64,000 nt of DNA, taken from assembly GCA_916613615.1 (NCBI GenBank), contig OU744727.1:1216593-1280592 (forward strand). Direction: 5' to 3'. The translations under genes and the position numbers were made by a program. Below the pieces are notes generated by a model that saw nothing but the letters and a program-made list of their open reading frames with translations, searched no databases and was not told the origin of the DNA. The stretch is from Steromphala cineraria (taxonomy: Eukaryota > Mollusca > Gastropoda > Trochida > Trochidae). Positions 59,051-64,000 of the stretch are shown piece after piece; within the stretch, counting starts at the first letter, position 1; each line of letters begins with the position of its first letter.

Positions 59051-60446
59051 TATCGGCATTGAGGGTAAATTCATGACTCTTGTTAAATCAATGTATAGCA
59101 ATATCAAATCACATGTACAATGCAATAATGATGTATCAGACTACTTCCTGTGCAATAAGGGTGTACGACAGGGAGAGAACCTGTCGCCTTTGCTATTTTC
59201 TATTTTCATAAATGATATTGAATCCCATTTGCTGACCTCAGACTGTAACGGGGTAACTCTCAGTTATATCGAAGAGGAAAGCTTAATTATATATATTAAG
59301 TTGTTAGTTTTATTATATGCAGATGATGCAGTATTGTTTGATGAGTCACCAAAAGGTTTGCAAGATGCTTTAGATTCATTCAAGGAATATTGTGATTCTT
59401 GGAAGTTAAATGTGAATATAAATAAAACAAAAATTGTAATATTTGGGGGAGGACCGGCAAAAAGTACCAAACTAAAATTCTGTTTAGGTGGCCATAAACT
59501 TGATGTAGTTGATGACTTTACTTATCTTGGTATAACCCTCCATAGAAATAGAAAATTCGTATCAAGTATTAAAAATGTTTGCAATAGTGCTTCGAAAGCA
59601 ATGTATAATTTATTGATAAAATCGAGAAAGTTAAACTTACCTTTGGACTTCCTATTATTAGCATTTGACTCAATGGTTACACCAATCTTAGCATATGGTG
59701 CAGAAATCTGGTGCTTTGAAAATCTTGAAATTATTGAAAAAATACATTTGAAATTTTTGAGACTAATTACTGGCTTAAGAAATTCAACTCCTCGTTTTAT
59801 GTTGTACGGAGAATTAGGTAGATACCCCATTAGAATTGTATTATATACACGACTGATATAATTTTGGCATAGGTTGACGTACCAAAATGGTCCTTTTAAG
59901 TTAACTAACTTAATTTATACATATTTGTCACGCGAAAGAACTACAACAACTGTCAACCCATGGCTTTCGCATGTACAATATGTCCTTAACAATACTGGAC
60001 TTTCTTATATATTTGAACATCCGTCTATTTGTACAACCCAATGGCTCGTTTCGAAAGTTGAACTTACCCTCAAAAATCAATTTATCCAAAACTGGCACAG
60101 TAATATTTGTTCTAGCCCCAAGGGAAGTTATTATCAAGAATTAAAGATATTTCCCAACTTTGATGTATATCTCCTCCTACCAAAATATGTTTCACTACCA
60201 ATATTGAGATTTCGGACAAGGAACCACAATTTACCTATCGAAACGGGCCGCTGGTATAATATCCCAAGAGATGAAAGAACGTGTAAATTATGTAACTCCA
60301 CAACAATCGCAGATGAATATAATTACATTTTTCATTGTAAAGCGCTAAACAATTTAAGGAATCAATATTTACCTAACTCTCTTACGAAATTTCCAAATTT
60401 ATTAAACTTCAGAAAAATCATATCGACAAATAAATCTGAAGACTAA
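59051..60446 (+). pseudogene. LINE reverse transcriptase C-terminal part, one stop
   Basis: The frame holds the RT palm (GVRQGENLSPLLF, then LLYADDAVLF at ~59,310), thumb/connection (FTYLGITL, ILAYGAEIW) and a C-terminal Cys motif (CKLCNST...IFHC). One in-frame TAA at 59,859-59,861 splits it; otherwise it stays open for 465 codons, so the insertion is young. The first RT half and all upstream domains are missing. The family resembles the 12.7-kb element but the sequences are clearly different. Confidence 0.88.
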
Positions 60447-60640
60447 GTCAATTTATCAAAATTTATCAAACGTCTTTCATCTCTTGTGAAAAAGAAATAA
60501 GTGCATTTTAAACTTTGTGAGTCTATCTTCTATCTTGAATCATATATTTATTTATTTATATGTATAACATTTTGTGAATATGCTCTTGTACCACCAAGGT
60601 GGTTTTATGAGAATAAAGAATTTGAATTTTGAATTTGAAT
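59051..60640 (+). mobile_element. 5'-truncated LINE nested in the 67-bp array
   Basis: Sequence unlike the array starts mid-unit at 59,051 within reverse-transcriptase coding DNA. It ends with AATAAA (60,612-60,617) and a GAATTTTGAATTTGAAT tail, after which the array resumes in place at 60,641. 5' truncation inside the RT and a simple 3' tail are hallmarks of target-primed reverse transcription. The target duplication, if any, is hidden in AATA-like sequence. Confidence 0.9.
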
Positions 60641-60710
60641 AAGCACATTTATACAAATAATAAATCCACAATACAGGCAACTATAGAGAGCATTGAATAA
60701 GTTCTCAATC
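60641..60710. repeat. 67-69-bp tandem array, right part
   Basis: One further unit (AAGCACATTTATACAAATAAT ... GTTCTCAAT) completes the unit broken by the LINE. Confidence 0.9.
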
Positions 60711-61628
60711 ACTACAAGCATACAAAACGTAAATTACGCTTAATTGAATTATATGACAAAGAGTTCTTCAGTTTCTGTTGATAAGAAAACATACCTTGTT
60801 GAATTATTTTAACGTACAATTTCATTTTCAAGATATTCCAACTTTGATGTAAAAGCATTAATACTGCATCTGTAAATATACTGGTTAATGAAATGATTGC
60901 ATTTACAGGATTATTGTGTAACAGATTCAGCCAAAACGGACTTACAGACTTATACCACTTACTGTGGATTAGCCGTGCAAAGCTTTTGGGCCCGATTTGT
61001 CAAAGCATTAAAGGTCTAGTTCGATTCAAAAATATATTTTTTAAATATGCGCATTAAAAAAAGTGCAAAAAAAACCATATCGCGACAAATTCGTAGGTCA
61101 CTACTCGGTAACTACTGATACCAGAAAGTTGTAATTTACACATTATGTAGCTAAGACATTGCCCTTTAACAAGTTTGTTAAAGACATTCGAAATACTTTT
61201 GTCGCAGCACCCTTTCAAACTTTCAAATTTTCAAAAAATTTCAATAACTCAAAAACTTGTCCGACGAATTTCATGAATTTTGCATGAGAGATAGACATGA
61301 CCAAGCTTTTTAAGATAAAGAAATAAAATCGCTCGCGAACAGTCATTTCCGGTCGCCATAACACATTTTCCTAATATCGGGTCAGCTCTGACAAAAAATG
61401 TAAATGATCCTCTTCGAGGCTGATGTAGCTAACTGCTTCACGGAATGTTTATGAAACGTTCAGGAATGATTGTTAACATTATTATCTGTATGATGGATAT
61501 GTTAGATGTTCGACTGAATCCTATTGTCGTCGCTTGCGACTATATTTTTATTAGTGAATTTTATCGTCGTGTTTCAGTGACGAGCATGAGTCGTCCACCT
61601 ATGCCAAGTCTGCGTAGAAGTTGCTGAC
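60711..61628. other. Upstream region of PPxY gene 2
   Basis: AT-rich, no repeat recognised. TGTTTCAG at ~61,577 could be a 5' UTR acceptor. No clear promoter. Confidence 0.4.
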
Positions 61629-61985
61629 ATGGAATCATCAGAAGACGACCCGGATATACGGAATGATATCGTCCAGCCGCCGTCGTACGCGGAAGCTGTC
61701 AGAACGACGGTTCCACTTCCACTTCCGCCGTATCGACGCGTGGAGCTGCGCAGTCGGTCACCGCCTCCGCCATACTCGGAGGTGATTGGTCAATCCCAGG
61801 ACAACCAACCTCTGACAAACACTGCTCAACAAGGGAGACAGGCCTACCAGGCGTTAACACGTCAACAGAACAACGACCGCAGCCACCCGGGACGGAGCCG
61901 AGGACGACGACATTCGCCATCTTGGAGGACGACGGAACTGCAGATACCAAGAGGTCATAACGAGGCTATTGAGAACCTGCTGCAA
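61629..61985 (+). CDS. First exon of a second PPxY protein (partial gene)
   Basis: 119 codons from ATG at 61,629 (GCTGACATGG) to the donor CTGCAA|GTGAGT at 61,985, phase 0. Two PPxY motifs are visible: PPSY (17-20, in QPPSYAEAV) and PPPY (46-49, in PPPPYSEV). A basic, Gln/Arg-rich part follows. The spacing of motifs, the phase-0 end after Gln and the N-terminal position of PPxY all parallel the gene at 49,591, whose membrane segment lies in exon 2. No such exon is recognisable before 64,000, so the rest probably lies beyond the window. Paralogy is inferred from layout only. Confidence 0.65.
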
Positions 61986-62047
61986 GTGAGTGGTGTTGCT
62001 CGGGATGTTATACAAATAAGGTCGAAGTTCCTTGTTTAACTAGATTA

Positions 62048-63325
62048 GCGTTTGCGGGATACCGCAAAAGCAGAGCAGCCCCGGAACTTGGGGTTTCGCC
62101 TTACCCTGTTCCGCCTTTTACATGCCTCACCAAATTGGGAATTTTATCGTGACCTTGACCTTTGACACTCAAGGTCACACAATCGTTGAACACATTACAT
62201 TGAGTATAACATTATTGTAATGAAATAAAGTGTTAAAAATTAAATTAATCCATTTTTTCCATATATGTTGACCTTGCTGTGACCTTGACCTTTGACAGTT
62301 CGTACCCAAAACTTTTTGAAAATTTTGTACTTCTCAAGAGATAATAATATACAAAATCTTAACTTCATAGCACAAAAACTTTTCAAGTTATTGTGTTTAC
62401 AAGGAATTGCAATAACTCATATCTCATGACCTTGACCTTTGACCTTTAAGGTCACACAATCATTGAACACTTTTTATTGAGTATAACAATCATGTATTGA
62501 TTAAAAGCGATCATAGTTAAAATTAAGCATTTTCGCTAAACCATGCTTAAGTCATGACCTTGCTGTGACCTTGACCTTTGACGGATTGTAGCCGAAACCT
62601 TTTAAAATTTTTTTACTTTTCTAAGGATGATATATACCAAGTTAGAGCTTCATAGCACAAAAACTGTTCAAGTTACCGTGTTTACAAAGAATTTTGCAGT
62701 GATTTTATAACTCGTGACCTTGACCTTTGAACTTGAAAGTGAACATGTCATAATGATTCCCTGGAAGCATTAACATTTAGAAATGTTCATGAGTTCTGAA
62801 AAGCTAAATGAGATAAAGTTATACCCAAATTTAGTGCATTTTGTAATAACTCATATCTCATGACCTTGACCTTTGACCTTCAAGGTCACACAATCATTGA
62901 ACACTTTTTATTGAGTATAACAATCATGTATTGATTAAAAGTGTTCATAGTTAAAATAAAGCATTTTCGCTAAAACATGCTTACGTCATGACCTTGCTGT
63001 GACCTTGACCTTTGACGGATTGTAGCCAAAACCTTTTCAAAATTTTTTACTTTTCCAAGGATGATATATACCAAGTTAGAGCTTCATAGCACAAAAACTT
63101 TTCAAGTTATCGCGTTTACAAGGAATTCTTAGAGTGAATATATATCTCGTGACCTTGACCTTTGACCTTGAAAGTGAACATGTAAAAATCGTTCCCCCGA
63201 GGTATGAGTAGTAAGGTATGAATAAAAGTTCTGGAAAGTTTAGTGGAAAAAAGTTATAGCTAGTAGTACGAGTGCGGCGGCGGCGACGGCGGCGGCGGCG
63301 GCGATGGAAACTTCACAAAAACTGA
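62048..63325 (+). repeat. Hairpin-led CCTTGACCTTTGAC array
   Basis: A hairpin GCGTTTGCGG-GATA-CCGCAAAAGC (62,048-62,071, one mismatch) starts it. Units follow with TGACCTTGACCTTTGAC at about 62,150, 62,284, 62,429, 62,567, 62,715, 62,861, 63,000 and 63,151. A 432-bp higher-order period is visible (62,430 and 62,862). It ends in a GGC/GGCGAC run (63,268-63,303) and GGAAACTTCACAAAAACTG. An inverted copy lies at 53,040-53,520. It occupies the intron of PPxY gene 2 if that gene continues. Confidence 0.8.
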
Positions 63326-64000
63326 TGCTAATAATCCTGTCACATCAGTTTATACGTGTAACTCATACTATACCCTGATATCTATCAAGGCCAAATGCAT
63401 CGTATGACTAAGGTGGTTATCAGCATCGTGTTTGGCTAAGGCTTTTTATCAACCAATGAAATGTCGTTATTCGAGGAATTTGAAGAAAATATCATTCGCA
63501 AAGGAAGTGCTGTATGGTAAGATGCAAGTCATTTCATCGGTTCATTTCATAGAGACCAAAACGAGGCTCTTGGCTTTACAGCTTTCAGGGCATGATAGGA
63601 GTTACGCAGATACATACACGTTGATGATGCAGGTAATTTTCAAATGTTGGCGCAAATTCAAAATACACTTGATATAAAAAAAACAGCCAAGTCGCTATGC
63701 CTTGCCAATGATAGGCCGGTTTATAAGAAAATAACTATTAGCTATAGATTGACTATATCTGGGAGGCCTAAAGTGTAGTTTTCCCGTTAAAGTTTTTGGC
63801 AGAATTTGAATGAACAGCATTGGCATGCCGCTCTGCGGAATAGCTCCAGGATGTTTGAGTATTCTCACTTTAAGACTGTTTTCACCATTGAACCATATTA
63901 TATCACTTACTCTTGATAAATTTCGAAAGCTCGTTTCCGCTGTAGTTCTCATAATTTAAACATTGAAACAGAAAGGTATCATAATTTTCCTAGAATTCAA
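63326..64000. other. No feature recognised
   Basis: Two short ORFs (63,432-63,677 plus, 63,695-63,952 minus) lack family resemblance, membrane segments or clear splice sites. Confidence 0.45.

Noticed and set aside
61445..61627. 60-codon ORF just before PPxY gene 2
   Set aside because: Different frame, ends at a stop overlapping the gene's leader, no domain; probably 5' UTR.
1..64000. CRISPR arrays
   Set aside because: All repeats are head-to-tail or inverted without unique spacers, and the DNA is eukaryotic.

Overview
The window looks like nuclear DNA of a marine lophotrochozoan, most probably a bivalve mollusc. It is AT-rich, its genes have introns, and most of its length is tandem arrays, short inverted-repeat elements, tRNA-derived SINEs and non-LTR retrotransposons. 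The coding families also fit: a STAND NTPase-ankyrin protein, a C-type lectin and PPxY membrane proteins. No species can be assigned from sequence alone.

Layout. 1-2.06 kb is a 69-bp minisatellite, followed at 2.26-2.44 kb by a foldback element. 4.51-8.65 kb is a DNA transposon-like unit bounded by inverted termini and TTAA duplications, with hints of minus-strand exons. 12.13-12.35 kb is SINE-like. 12.36-17.45 kb is a ~175-bp repeat array into which a nearly full-length but dead non-LTR retrotransposon (12,707-17,198, with 9-bp target duplication) has inserted; its N-terminus carries a 2A-like ribosome-skipping motif. 17.83-19.06 kb is a 27-bp C-rich minisatellite. 20.26-21.41 kb and 21.95-22.56 kb hold 145-165-bp tandem repeats.

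The main gene is at 22.75-32.12 kb (+): four coding exons, all phase-1 introns, 2,765 codons. It encodes an acidic and Ser/Thr-rich N-terminus, a STAND-type P-loop NTPase (nSTAND3-like) and about 55 ankyrin repeats. Fifty consecutive 99-bp periods keep exact register. Downstream are an 84-bp array, a MITE copy, a 54-bp array open on the minus strand, and repeat-rich intergenic DNA.

40.58-43.54 kb (+) is a four-exon secreted protein with a C-type lectin-like domain and a Cys-rich apple/PAN-like C-terminus. Its third intron holds a 145-bp array, and a SINE starts about 20 bp after its stop codon. 45.8-46.85 kb is a Penelope-like remnant. 47.9-49 kb holds a 140-bp palindrome and three tRNA-like units in tandem. 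49.59-50.90 kb (+) is a two-exon proline-rich PPxY membrane protein. A second PPxY gene starts at 61.63 kb and runs out of view. Between them lie several repeat families, a TTAA-flanked MITE (57,321-57,679), and a 5'-truncated LINE nested in a 67-bp array (59,051-60,640).

Genes and context. The STAND-ankyrin protein, the lectin and the PPxY membrane proteins belong to families often linked to immune sensing, recognition and trafficking, but nothing in the window shows that they act together. A recurring theme is a short perfect or near-perfect hairpin next to a 145-430-bp tandem array (20.3, 54.4 and 62.0 kb; a solo hairpin at 47.1 kb). This suggests several families of non-autonomous mobile elements with one shared architecture.
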